Assembly (NCBI GenBank): GCA_017456805.1
Contig: JAFTIQ010000028.1
Location: forward strand, 1 to 24,552
Direction of reading: 5' to 3'
From: Lentisphaeria bacterium
GTDB taxonomy: Bacteria; Verrucomicrobiota; Lentisphaeria; Victivallales; UBA1829
DNA: 24,552 bases
Numbering within the stretch: the stretch's first letter is position 1; every line of letters starts with the position of its first letter. Below the pieces are notes generated by a model. That model made no database searches. It had not been told where the DNA came from and saw only the letters and a list, made by a program, of their open reading frames with translations. The translations under genes were made by a program, and so were the position numbers. Positions 14,276 through 21,920 of the stretch are shown here, piece after piece.

Positions 14276-16399
14276 TTATTCTATGTAGCTCTCCCCTTTT
14301 TCAAGAGGGATTTCTGTTGTATGATGATCTCCCGGCAGCCTGAAACGGAGCGTTGTATCTCTTTCTGCCTTAACACAGAGACTTACCCTTTTTCCTTCTT
14401 TGAATTCTCCCGAGGCGATCATCCCGCCGGGAAGATGCAGATTCTCAAAAGAACAATGTTTCCAGGATTTCGGGATTCCGCGGAAGAAATGAATGACTCC
14501 ATTGATATCATGAGCAAAAAGATCCTGAACGGCACTGACTGCACCCATTGTCGCATCCATTTGCATGACCGTGTTGCAGAATGCAAATTCCGTAAAACCC
14601 CAGAACATTCCGTCATGGAGAGAATTTCCGCCTTTATTTGTAAAGCATTTTTTCCAGAGATCCAGCATCAGAACCGCTGCTTCCGGATTGCCAAGACGGC
14701 TTCGCAGCTGAGATGCCCAGGTGATCCCCCAGCCGGTCCATTCCCCCATCCCTTTTCCGGTCCAGCGGCGGTTGCTGTTGAAAACGATCTCTTTCCATTC
14801 ATCCGCTTCCGGATCAATGGTATTGAACGGGCAAATTCCGCCCAGATGGGAATGGTGCCGGTGGCTTTCTTCCAGCGGGAGCCCTTCCCACAAGGCAATT
14901 TCAGGTTTCCCGTTTTGCGTGTAAAGAGAACATTGCGGCAGCTTCTCCGTGATCTTTTTCCAGAACGGATCCGGTTCCACATTCAGAAGTTCGGCAGCTT
15001 TCAACAGATTCCGTGCCAGAGCGTGAATCGCCGCAAGCTGGAAACTGGAATTTTTACCGCAGGCATCCAGCGCAGTTCCACGGTATTCGGGCGAGATGCT
15101 GACCGGCAGCGAAAGCGTTCCGTCCGGGGCTTCTTCCAGCATTTTTGCAAAGACGTTCATAACGCCTTTCATGAAACCGAACACCTCTTTTTCCAGAAAT
15201 TCAAAATCCCCGGAATAATCGCAGTAATCGTACATCATCATTGCGATCCAGGCTGTACATGCGTGGTCGATACTCCCGGTCCAGAAACTCCCCATGCATG
15301 TCCCCCGGTCATCAGTCGCATGCGGAAGCATACAGCCATCATCGATCCCGACAAAACATTTTGCATTGTATTTCAGCTGATCTTTCCAGGAAAGAACCAT
15401 CCGGAACAGGGGCATGATATGGTCGTACAATCCCGCCTTGTATCCGGGAGAATTGCACATCTGAACATTGATGTTGAAGTGATAATCCCCCTGCCAGGGC
15501 GGACAGGTGTGATCTTCGATCCAGGGACCCTGCAATCCGGGGGTAACTCCTGCCGGATTTGTCATGATCCCGTATTTATACATCCCGCAGCAGTAGATCT
15601 CATTCAGAAATGCTTCCGGTGTTTCGATTTTCGGGATCTTCCGGAAATAACGCTGCCACCACTCCTCAGAGCTTTTCCGGAGTTCTGCAAAAGAAGGCAT
15701 TTCCTTTTTCAGAAGGCTTTCGGGTGATTCCGCACCACGGAAAAAGTCCAGCGAAAATTCATCCTTTTTCCGCTTCAGCAGAAGGGAAAAAGAAGGATCT
15801 GCCGGCATCTTCTGCGTGAAAACGAACGTTGTTCCATCGTTCCATTCAGCTGGCGGTTCATAACCGCGGTCAGCAAGCGTTTCCGGTGCGCCCGTGATAT
15901 TCGTCTTATAGAGAGCGAAAGAGGGGAGAAGCTCCAGCTGCATCTGATCTGTCAGCCCCCGGCATGCAAAGCCGTGTTTTGTGCTCATATCGGAACAGAA
16001 AAGAAGTTCATTTTCCTGTTTGTTCTGACAGTACACGACTTTTATCAAGCCCATTTCCGGGTGTGTTTCGACCCGGCTGAGCTGAGCATTCTCGGGAAGC
16101 CGGATCACCGCTCTGCCGCAAGGGATCAACGTTGGCCTTGATACGATCCCCCCAGCGGTTTTCGCGGAAAAAACCTCTTTGATTTTTTCAATTTCTCCCG
16201 CAGCAACTGCTTTTTTAATGAACTCAAAATTCTGTTCAGGAGTCCAGGGTAATCCTCCCCGGTGATCCCACAGGGAGGCACAGCCGATACTCATGTTGAG
16301 GATATTCTTTTCCCCCCAGAGCTGGGCTCCGAGCAAGCCGTTGCCCAGCATTGCCCCCTGCTGCTGTTCCGTCAGCGGAAATTCATTCGATAGAACCAT
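14276..16399 (-). CDS. GH95-like glycoside hydrolase
   Basis: A 707-residue protein with GH95 landmarks in order: an N-terminal LGNGLLGAQLWGE segment (compare the family's IGNGRLGAMVFGG), DYHFNINVQM near residue 305 (the family's NIN pair of catalytic Asn), SISPEYRG near 435 (the general-acid Glu), HRHHSHLGG near 513, a GKGMGEWTGWGITWASQLR block and MQMDATMGA near 615 (the Asp of the family's DGNFG region). GH95 enzymes remove alpha-1,2-linked L-fucose or alpha-L-galactose from glycans using an inverting (alpha/alpha)6 barrel. The usual tryptophan-rich NYW after NIN is replaced by NSP, so substrate choice may differ. There is no signal peptide and the domain begins at the very start. No ribosome site is visible; the start lies 6 bases after the preceding stop. 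Confidence 0.8.
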   Translation of the reverse strand: MVLSNEFPLTEQQQGAMLGNGLLGAQLWGEKNILNMSIGCASLWDHRGGLPWTPEQNFEFIKKAVAAGEIEKIKEVFSAKTAGGIVSRPTLIPCGRAVIRLPENAQLSRVETHPEMGLIKVVYCQNKQENELLFCSDMSTKHGFACRGLTDQMQLELLPSFALYKTNITGAPETLADRGYEPPAEWNDGTTFVFTQKMPADPSFSLLLKRKKDEFSLDFFRGAESPESLLKKEMPSFAELRKSSEEWWQRYFRKIPKIETPEAFLNEIYCCGMYKYGIMTNPAGVTPGLQGPWIEDHTCPPWQGDYHFNINVQMCNSPGYKAGLYDHIMPLFRMVLSWKDQLKYNAKCFVGIDDGCMLPHATDDRGTCMGSFWTGSIDHACTAWIAMMMYDYCDYSGDFEFLEKEVFGFMKGVMNVFAKMLEEAPDGTLSLPVSISPEYRGTALDACGKNSSFQLAAIHALARNLLKAAELLNVEPDPFWKKITEKLPQCSLYTQNGKPEIALWEGLPLEESHRHHSHLGGICPFNTIDPEADEWKEIVFNSNRRWTGKGMGEWTGWGITWASQLRSRLGNPEAAVLMLDLWKKCFTNKGGNSLHDGMFWGFTEFAFCNTVMQMDATMGAVSAVQDLFAHDINGVIHFFRGIPKSWKHCSFENLHLPGGMIASGEFKEGKRVSLCVKAERDTTLRFRLPGDHHTTEIPLEKGESYIE

Positions 16400-16405
16400 T
16401 GCAGC

Positions 16406-17224
16406 TTACTGTTCAAAAGGAACTTGATTGAAGAAGAAATAGCTCTGGACTTCTTCTTTTGTTTCAACAACTGCTTCAATGATGACAGAACCTTTTTTGC
16501 CATCCACGCCCTTGAACCCGTTATACGGGAACTGGAAGGTCCACTCTTTGCTGTCTTTGCCTTCCACGGGCTTTGCCAGATAGCGTTTGACATTGGGGAT
16601 CACTGTGATTGCAGGCATGGTGTAGGCTTTGTAAAATTTCAGCTGAACCATTTCCGCAGGTTCTTTGGTTTTGATCGTTACGGTAACATTGGAACCCTTT
16701 TTGATGGGATCGTTCCCCAGAGAGACTTCGCAGGGAGGTTCTTTGAACATGCCGATATAATCAAATGTGATATTGGCATTATGGAAATCCAGCCGCATAT
16801 AGTTGAATCTGGGTTTTTCTTTCAATTTCGGGGAGGCGGACATCGGGATGCAATAAACTCCTTTCGGGATCCGGCTGACAACAGAGAAAACTCCGATATC
16901 CAATGCAAGATTGGTTGCCAATGCATGATAACCGCTTCCGACACGTTCCACACCTCTGATTTTCATACAGAACCAGGGATACTGAGTGGAAACAGGAACG
17001 TAAATTCCCAAATTCCCGGAGGATCCGATTTGAAAACCGTTTTCCAGAGAGGTGATCTTCAGCTTGCCGCCTGTTCCCCAGACAAATTCTCCATGCCCGT
17101 TGGCAAATTTGATGTTTTTTCCGGTTTCGATCCAGGATGTGTTGGGATCCGGATTTTTTACGATTTCTGCCTGAACAGCCGCGAAAACGGATGCCGCAGC
17201 CAAGAGAGTTGTGAGTTTTTTCAT
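16406..17224 (-). CDS. Exported beta-rich protein of unknown function
   Basis: A 272-residue protein beginning MKKLTTLLAAASVFAAVQA, a clear signal peptide with probable cleavage after AQA-like VQA. The mature part is rich in alternating beta-strand pattern; residues about 25-160 resemble a jelly-roll (GKNIKFANGHGEF...) and about 165-270 an immunoglobulin-like sandwich, but I recognise no family. ATG at 17224 is chosen over an upstream TTG at 17230 because AAGGAA (17233-17238) lies eight bases before it and the signal peptide then starts MKK. The gap from the lyase stop is 2 bases. Placed between the secreted lyase and the cytoplasmic glycosidases, it may be a glycan-binding accessory protein (inference). 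Confidence 0.75.
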   Translation of the reverse strand: MKKLTTLLAAASVFAAVQAEIVKNPDPNTSWIETGKNIKFANGHGEFVWGTGGKLKITSLENGFQIGSSGNLGIYVPVSTQYPWFCMKIRGVERVGSGYHALATNLALDIGVFSVVSRIPKGVYCIPMSASPKLKEKPRFNYMRLDFHNANITFDYIGMFKEPPCEVSLGNDPIKKGSNVTVTIKTKEPAEMVQLKFYKAYTMPAITVIPNVKRYLAKPVEGKDSKEWTFQFPYNGFKGVDGKKGSVIIEAVVETKEEVQSYFFFNQVPFEQ

Positions 17225-17226
17225 GG

Positions 17227-20200
17227 TCAAAGTTCCTTATTTGTAATTGTCATGATTTCTACAATAGAATCTTCCCAGTCGGGATGAACTTCAAAACGGG
17301 TTCCGGTTTTGACTCCTTCAACGGAAAGGTCGATCTGTTCCCGGAGAACCCAGGTGTTGGCATAGTCTTTATGGAACATGATCCGTTCCAGAGTAAAGCT
17401 TTTCTTCAATTCAGGGAAGACAATTTTTGATCCGGAAAGATAACGGGTCGCAATGCCGCCTTTTCCTGTTCCGGTTCCCCAGAAATGATTGCCGAGATTC
17501 CGAATATCATTTTTGACTTCGCCCCGGTGATCAATGAAGAACGGTGCATTTTCCAGATAGACAAATGTTTCTCCGTTTTTATGTTCGATCCGGTCAACAG
17601 TATAGACTTCTCTGCGGGCTCCTTTATTATAGCCTGCGATAACAGTTTGCCCTTTCAAGGCTGTTCCAGCGGGCCATGATTCCGCTCCCTTGAGAATCAG
17701 AACAGAACGTTCCGGGGTCCCGGAGATATCTCCTTCGATCCGGCTCAAACGGGCGCGGAGCGTCCCTTTGCCGTCTTTCACAAATGTTCTGCCCATCCAG
17801 ATCAGCTTTGTTCCGCCGGAAAGGGAAACAAATTTGACTTTTCCCTTTTCGTTGACCCGGATCAGTGCCGCCCGGGCATCAGTCATGAACAGTTCGCTGT
17901 CCCAGGAGGTCATTTCCGCGGTCGGCTGCCAGATCACAATATCTCTTGAGCCGTCAGGGAAATTGATCTCTACTGCACTCTTGTAAATATTTTCCCTGTC
18001 ATCGCAGGGGAGTTTTGCAACCGTGGCAAACAACGGTTTTTCCTGATCGGAATAGCAGCTGTAACATTGAATATAACAATTTGAAATACCTGTTCTGCTC
18101 TGGACCCGGATTCCGGCATAATGAACCGCATTTTCAAACTGGAAACGATAGCTTTTCTGTTTCCCGTTGAAGGTTTCCCGGATCGTGACAGGGTAGTGTC
18201 CATCTGCCCGGATCCCTTGTGCATAACCGTTCAGAAAACCGTGAACAGAGAACACATGGGGTTTGACTTTCAGTTCCGGGGGAAGCGGAGTTGTTTTGGG
18301 TGCCCATGCGGCATAATCAAAAAGCCATGCATGACTCCATGCTTCTTTGACGGAGCCGCCCAGATCCACGTTGTTCAGGACTCTTCCGGGGAAGAAAACG
18401 TTGCCTGCATTCATCTTCAGATCAGCGGCAATATCACCATCCGGGATCTCATTCAAATGGTTGAATTTCTTGCCCCGGGGCAAGGTGCTGCGGAGCTCTT
18501 TTCCGCGGGAATGAAGCAGAAACAGATGCCGCTGTCCGCCGGAAACGGAAAAGAAATCAACCGCATAAGGCGTTCCATCCGGGCGGGTCACAACTGCTAT
18601 TGCCCGTTTGTAAAAGGCGATTCCCTGATAGTTCTTTGAGAATGAATCCATCCCGTCTGCTTCCACAAACTGAAATACGTTTTCCGGGATGCGTCCGGTT
18701 CTGGCGATCAGGTTTCCGTAAGGAGCCCGGGCATCGGGGATTCCGCCGCGATAGGCGGTGTACCAGGCGTTGGTGGACCAGTATTCATTGACCATCACAA
18801 GGTTTTTGGTAAGAGAGGTGGTCATATCCTGCAGATTGAACCCTCTCGGACGGGGGTCGTTTGTCACAAACGGATAAGGATATTTCAACTTTTTGAACGC
18901 TTCCAGTTCCGGGATCTTTTCATTCAGATCCTTTGTATCCCGGGTATCTCCGAAATGTTCCAGCATGGGGATCCCACGGTAGAAAAGCTGAAGTCCCAGC
19001 ATGTCATCATGAGAATGACCTTCCACCCGGTCATGATGGAAGAAGAGTTCCATTCTTTTATCAGCTGCTCCTGCGCGGAGGATCGAGATCCCGAATCCGC
19101 CCAGTTCCTCTCCGGGAACAGTTGTCGCCGGAACCGGTTTCCTGATCCAGTACTGGGTCGGATGATCATCCCCGTAAGGAGCATTTCCGCCCCGGGCAAG
19201 AGAGACTCTCTGAATGGTTTTGCCCATCAGCGGAAGAATCGGATTTTTCTTCATAAACTCTTCATTGGCAGTCAAACCGGAACTGCGGAAAAGATTCCAC
19301 ATTCCGCCGACCATTCCGGTATATGCAGGGCTGCCTTCCGTGCTGATCCCGTCATAGAAGTTTTCATTATAAAGAAAATCTTCCATGATCCGGATGAATC
19401 CGTCATAAAGATATTGATCTTTCAAAACGATTCCCAGAGAATTCAGGGCGGGGGCATACATACCGATCCCGTTGCCCACGCACTGCTTTGCGCCGTAAGC
19501 ATAAAAATGAAGTTTTCCCTCTTCAAAGAGATTTTTATAGATAAATTCCTTTCTTCCGTTCCAGGATTTGGAATCAGCAAGCTTCATCCATGCGATGGAA
19601 AAGTTATTGAAATAGACCGCTTCCATAGGGTTCCGGAAATTGGATTCTGCCGCAGCGATTCGTGCCGGACCCAGCCAGCCGTGATATCCGGAATCATGAA
19701 CCTTTGCTTTTTGCAGCAGTTCCGCCCGTTCCAGCGGCTTGACACTGGAGTGAGCCGCCCAGGGATAGCCGGGAAGTGCTTTGGCAAAACCGTACATAAT
19801 GGCAATAGCCCGTTTGGCATATTCCTCATTTCCTGTTACATAATAAGCGTTCGCAAGAGTCGGCAGCGCACCGCCGCTCCAGGTCCCCATCAATGCCTTG
19901 ATCCGTTCCCGGGCAAGATAGTTTTCCGGATACGCTTTGACAGGGGAATTATCCCTTTTATGATTCTTGACCGACGGCGCAAGAACATAATTCCGGGAAT
20001 ACTTTTTCCCCCGGTAATCCGTGAAGAAATCTTTTCCCCCGACAGGGAAGCTCATGACATCTTTTCCCGTGTTGGCGCAGTAAAGATGATCCGGATCGTT
20101 TACAAGATCGTACTTGAACCACGTTCCGGTTTTTCCGCAGAAAGGACAGATCGTGGAGTTGTAACCGGAATTGAAGGAATCATTTTCCGTTAAAACCGGA

Positions 20201-20388
20201 GCAGGGGATTCCTGCGGAACAAGAGATTCATATTTTTCAGGAGATAACTTCAGGTAAGGCGCAGCTTTTTCAATGACCGCCGGATCCATGGATCGTTTTT
20301 CCGGAACCGGAAAAATCGTTTCCGGGATCGTTGCGGAGGAAAGCGGAATGAGGATCCCCGCCAGAAGAGAGAGGCAAATCTGTTTCAT
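17227..20388 (-). CDS. Secreted heparinase II/III-type polysaccharide lyase
   Basis: A 1053-residue protein with a signal peptide (about 1-19, [19 protein letters not shown]). An N-terminal CPFCGKTG (81-88) and Cys104 form part of a zinc-ribbon-like element known in Lentisphaerota heparinase-like proteins. The helical toroid domain spans about 140-440 and the heparinase II/III-like signature [19 protein letters not shown] lies near 452-470 with the conserved His residues, followed by a beta-sandwich. Such enzymes cleave uronic-acid polymers (heparin, alginate, ulvan and others) by beta-elimination; the exact polymer is not deducible. At 1053 residues it is longer than the common 600-800, with an extra C-terminal beta-rich part. 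Its ATG overlaps the prepilin stop codon (ATGA), so the two are translationally coupled. Confidence 0.88.
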   Translation of the reverse strand: MKQICLSLLAGILIPLSSATIPETIFPVPEKRSMDPAVIEKAAPYLKLSPEKYESLVPQESPAPVLTENDSFNSGYNSTICPFCGKTGTWFKYDLVNDPDHLYCANTGKDVMSFPVGGKDFFTDYRGKKYSRNYVLAPSVKNHKRDNSPVKAYPENYLARERIKALMGTWSGGALPTLANAYYVTGNEEYAKRAIAIMYGFAKALPGYPWAAHSSVKPLERAELLQKAKVHDSGYHGWLGPARIAAAESNFRNPMEAVYFNNFSIAWMKLADSKSWNGRKEFIYKNLFEEGKLHFYAYGAKQCVGNGIGMYAPALNSLGIVLKDQYLYDGFIRIMEDFLYNENFYDGISTEGSPAYTGMVGGMWNLFRSSGLTANEEFMKKNPILPLMGKTIQRVSLARGGNAPYGDDHPTQYWIRKPVPATTVPGEELGGFGISILRAGAADKRMELFFHHDRVEGHSHDDMLGLQLFYRGIPMLEHFGDTRDTKDLNEKIPELEAFKKLKYPYPFVTNDPRPRGFNLQDMTTSLTKNLVMVNEYWSTNAWYTAYRGGIPDARAPYGNLIARTGRIPENVFQFVEADGMDSFSKNYQGIAFYKRAIAVVTRPDGTPYAVDFFSVSGGQRHLFLLHSRGKELRSTLPRGKKFNHLNEIPDGDIAADLKMNAGNVFFPGRVLNNVDLGGSVKEAWSHAWLFDYAAWAPKTTPLPPELKVKPHVFSVHGFLNGYAQGIRADGHYPVTIRETFNGKQKSYRFQFENAVHYAGIRVQSRTGISNCYIQCYSCYSDQEKPLFATVAKLPCDDRENIYKSAVEINFPDGSRDIVIWQPTAEMTSWDSELFMTDARAALIRVNEKGKVKFVSLSGGTKLIWMGRTFVKDGKGTLRARLSRIEGDISGTPERSVLILKGAESWPAGTALKGQTVIAGYNKGARREVYTVDRIEHKNGETFVYLENAPFFIDHRGEVKNDIRNLGNHFWGTGTGKGGIATRYLSGSKIVFPELKKSFTLERIMFHKDYANTWVLREQIDLSVEGVKTGTRFEVHPDWEDSIVEIMTITNKEL

Positions 20389-21092
20389 CTGGTCAGCCCT
20401 TCCGCAAGATTGATGTTGCCGAAAATATCATGAGGCCGCGCAACAGATTCCACATGACCGTCAAAACAGCCGATATTGGTCGTTCCGAACTTATATTCCT
20501 TTTCGGATGTATTATGCACTTGAACGACACCTCCCCGGTGACGTGCTCCGCCCAGGGCAAACTTGGGCCAGTCTGCAACCGGGGAACCAAGCCTTCCGGA
20601 GTCAAACTGAACTCTGAAATTGGAGGGCGAGGCAACACTGGAACGTTTGATCGGTTTTCTGTCATCTGCCGGAGGAGTATCCGTTTGAAGCCCTGTCTTA
20701 TAATTGCGGATATAATGTGTATAGGTGAATTTCTTGTCATTGTAAGATCCCCAGGGCGTATTTTCGGAAGGACATACGAAGATCGGGAGTTTCTTCATTC
20801 CGTTTTCATCGCTGCCGTAAGAGTAATTGCTTCCGCCCATATAAAGTCCATAGATTCTGCCCTGGTATGTGACACCGGAATTATACTGTGCAGGCAGAAC
20901 CCAGCCGTCAAAATCGTTGGCATACATCATGTCGAAATTCAACTGTGCCTTGATATTGTTCACACAGCTGATGGTGCGGCTGGTTTCCCGTGCATTATTC
21001 AGTGCGGGCAGCAGCATTCCTGCCAGAATCGCAATGATTGCAATTACTACGAGCAGTTCAATCAAGGTGAATGATCTTTGTTGTTTTCTCAT
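20385..21092 (-). CDS. Prepilin-type N-terminal cleavage/methylation domain protein
   Basis: A 235-residue pseudopilin-like protein. The basic leader MRKQQRS is followed by FTLIELL and a long hydrophobic helix ending PALN, with Glu at +5 after the predicted cleavage before Phe8. The residue before the cut is Ser rather than the usual Gly. The C-terminal part has RHRGG...FDGHVES, the H...DG region common in Lentisphaerota and Planctomycetota prepilin-like proteins, here with a longer gap between H and DG. These proteins belong to very large paralog families whose role is unproven; association with secretion of carbohydrate-active enzymes is plausible. AGGAGAG lies five bases before the ATG. 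It is the first gene of the operon, headed by a consensus promoter. Confidence 0.9.
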   Translation of the reverse strand: MRKQQRSFTLIELLVVIAIIAILAGMLLPALNNARETSRTISCVNNIKAQLNFDMMYANDFDGWVLPAQYNSGVTYQGRIYGLYMGGSNYSYGSDENGMKKLPIFVCPSENTPWGSYNDKKFTYTHYIRNYKTGLQTDTPPADDRKPIKRSSVASPSNFRVQFDSGRLGSPVADWPKFALGGARHRGGVVQVHNTSEKEYKFGTTNIGCFDGHVESVARPHDIFGNINLAEGLTR

Positions 21093-21116
21093 TTTTCTCT
21101 CCTGAATGGTTGTTTA

Positions 21117-21138
21117 TATACATGTATAAATGACATGT
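21117..21138. promoter_or_regulatory. Candidate operator: paired ACATGT palindromes in the operon leader
   Basis: TATACATGTATA (21117-21128) is a perfect 12-bp palindrome, and a second ACATGT core lies at 21133-21138, 13 bases centre to centre from the first (21120-21125). Both lie downstream of the predicted transcription start (about 21149), so a bound regulator would act as a roadblock. Which regulator binds is unknown; the sequence differs from the LacI-type operator near the window's right end. Confidence 0.45.
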
Positions 21139-21155
21139 GGTGCTGTTCAGAGGTA

Positions 21156-21184
21156 ATTATATCATAAAACAGCAATTTTGTCAA
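21156..21184 (-). promoter_or_regulatory. Perfect-consensus sigma70 promoter of the lyase operon
   Basis: On the minus strand -35 TTGACA (21179-21184) and -10 TATAAT (21156-21161) match consensus at every base with the optimal 17-base spacer. The predicted start is near 21149, leaving a leader of about 57 bases that contains the ACATGT palindromes. Such a strong promoter is normally expected to need repression. Confidence 0.85.
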
Positions 21185-21204
21185 GAGAAAAATGAGTGAT
21201 TTAC

Positions 21205-21261
21205 AAAAAAAAATCCCGGAACGGCTGCTCTCACAGGAGCAGACAGGATGCCGTACCGGGA
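21205..21261 (-). terminator. Strong intrinsic terminator of the Cys-rich lipoprotein gene
   Basis: On the minus strand, bases 21261-21250 and 21225-21214 form a 12-bp GC-rich stem with one mismatch (T opposite T within TCCCGG-x-ACGGC). It encloses a second hairpin CTGCTC/GAGCAG (21225-21230 and 21237-21242, sharing base 21225 with the outer arm) and is followed by nine T residues (21213-21205). The stop codon of the lipoprotein lies about a dozen bases upstream at 21273. Confidence 0.9.
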
Positions 21262-21272
21262 ATGATCAGGGA

Positions 21273-21659
21273 TTATTTCCCATTCTTGGGATCCCCTTTG
21301 GTGTCGTTGCAGGCAGTATCGTTGTTCCCTTTCTTGCAGTCCTGACAATCTGCTGCAGTTTTTGCGTGAGCTTTTTTCATCTCTTTGCATTTTTCCTGCA
21401 TTTCTTTCGGAACTTTTTTCAGATTTTTCCGGCAGCAGGCACAGTCTGCTTTCGCCGGACAGACACAAATATCTTCCTCAATGCAGTCGCAATCATCGCA
21501 CCCGTCAAGGTATGCAACGTCATCAATAATCAGAATTGCATGGGGCGCAGCGGCCTGTTTCTTATGATTTTTCTTGACATCCTGAGCGCAGCAGCCGCTG
21601 CAGCCCGTGAATGCGATCGCCAGAGTCAGAAGCAGTACTGAAAAAATTATGTTTCTCAT
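21273..21659 (-). CDS. Small cysteine-rich lipoprotein
   Basis: A 128-residue protein starting MRNIIFSVLLLTLAIAFTGC, a lipoprotein signal with the lipid-modified Cys at residue 20 (FTGC, Phe at -3 is unusual). The full protein has 15 Cys in clusters: GCSGCC, CDDCDC, CVC, CACC, then single Cys in a lysine-rich tail (CKEM, CQDC, ACND), with many Asp residues next to the central clusters. Such density suggests metal binding or disulfide cross-linking at the membrane or cell surface; I recognise no family. AAAAGGTG sits just before the ATG at 21659; an upstream in-frame ATG at 21800 would give no lipoprotein signal and is less likely. It has its own terminator and is a separate transcription unit from the lyase operon. 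Confidence 0.78.
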   Translation of the reverse strand: MRNIIFSVLLLTLAIAFTGCSGCCAQDVKKNHKKQAAAPHAILIIDDVAYLDGCDDCDCIEEDICVCPAKADCACCRKNLKKVPKEMQEKCKEMKKAHAKTAADCQDCKKGNNDTACNDTKGDPKNGK

Positions 21660-21769
21660 AAAACACCTTTTCCTTTTGACCGGATTGTTAAACGCCCCGT
21701 TCCTGTCTGCCGGACGGAAGAAGTTCCGGTCTTTTTCCCCCTTCAAACACAATAAAACAACATTTTTTG

Positions 21770-21807
21770 AAAAAAGGAACACCCCCATTTTTTCTTCCAA
21801 ATGGGGG
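21770..21807 (-). terminator. Possible terminator after the sialidase-fold gene
   Basis: CCCCCATTT (21782-21790) and AAATGGGGG (21799-21807) form a perfect 9-bp stem with an 8-base loop. On the minus strand six T residues (21775-21770) follow after a 6-base gap, a less ideal distance for an intrinsic terminator. The hairpin lies about 115 bases past the sialidase stop and 123 bases before the lipoprotein start. Confidence 0.5.
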
Positions 21808-21810
21808 ATC

Positions 21811-21826
21811 TCTGATAAATATCAGA
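21811..21826. repeat. Perfect palindrome between the sialidase and lipoprotein genes
   Basis: TCTGATA-AA-TATCAGA is an exact 16-bp inverted repeat with a two-base centre, directly next to the CCCCCATTT hairpin. The short centre favours a dimeric DNA-binding site over an RNA hairpin. It lies about 150 bp upstream of the lipoprotein start, so it may control that gene (inference). Confidence 0.5.
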
Positions 21827-21871
21827 ATCTTTTCCGGGGGAAAACTGTCAGGAAAAAAAATAAAAAAGTCT

Positions 21872-21886
21872 ATGCAAACATTGCAT
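21872..21886. promoter_or_regulatory. LacI-type operator-like site, near copy of the one before the LacI gene
   Basis: ATGCAA-ACA-TTGCAT is a 15-bp palindrome that matches the operator at 23247-23266 except for one missing T in the right half. The left flank is also shared: eight A, one T, then six A and GT, against eight A, T, eight A and GT. On the right both continue TGAAAAA. It lies 35 bases past the sialidase stop and about 210 bases upstream of the lipoprotein start. No -10 box sits at the expected place on the plus strand. Confidence 0.6.
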
Positions 21887-21920
21887 CATGAAAAACGGAT
21901 CTGCGGCAGAATGATGATGT

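Noticed and set aside
14267..15727. A 486-codon open frame on the plus strand opposite the GH95-like gene
   Set aside because: No domain or ribosome site; it mirrors a well-supported enzyme. High-CCGG codon usage leaves few stop codons on the opposite strand, so long antisense frames are expected.
17225..17230. TTG start at 17230 for the exported beta-rich protein
   Set aside because: The ATG at 17224 has better ribosome-site spacing and gives a standard MKK signal peptide.
18955..20193. A 412-codon open frame on the plus strand opposite the lyase gene
   Set aside because: Low-complexity shadow translation without motifs; the minus-strand frame has a signal peptide and heparinase-like motifs.
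21660..21800. N-terminal extension of the Cys-rich lipoprotein from an ATG at 21800
   Set aside because: The extension would bury the lipoprotein signal and cross a hairpin; the ATG at 21659 has a clear ribosome site.
21888..21914. Tiny plus-strand ORF (8 codons) after the first operator-like site
   Set aside because: No ribosome site and no -10 box; likely chance or a promoter remnant.
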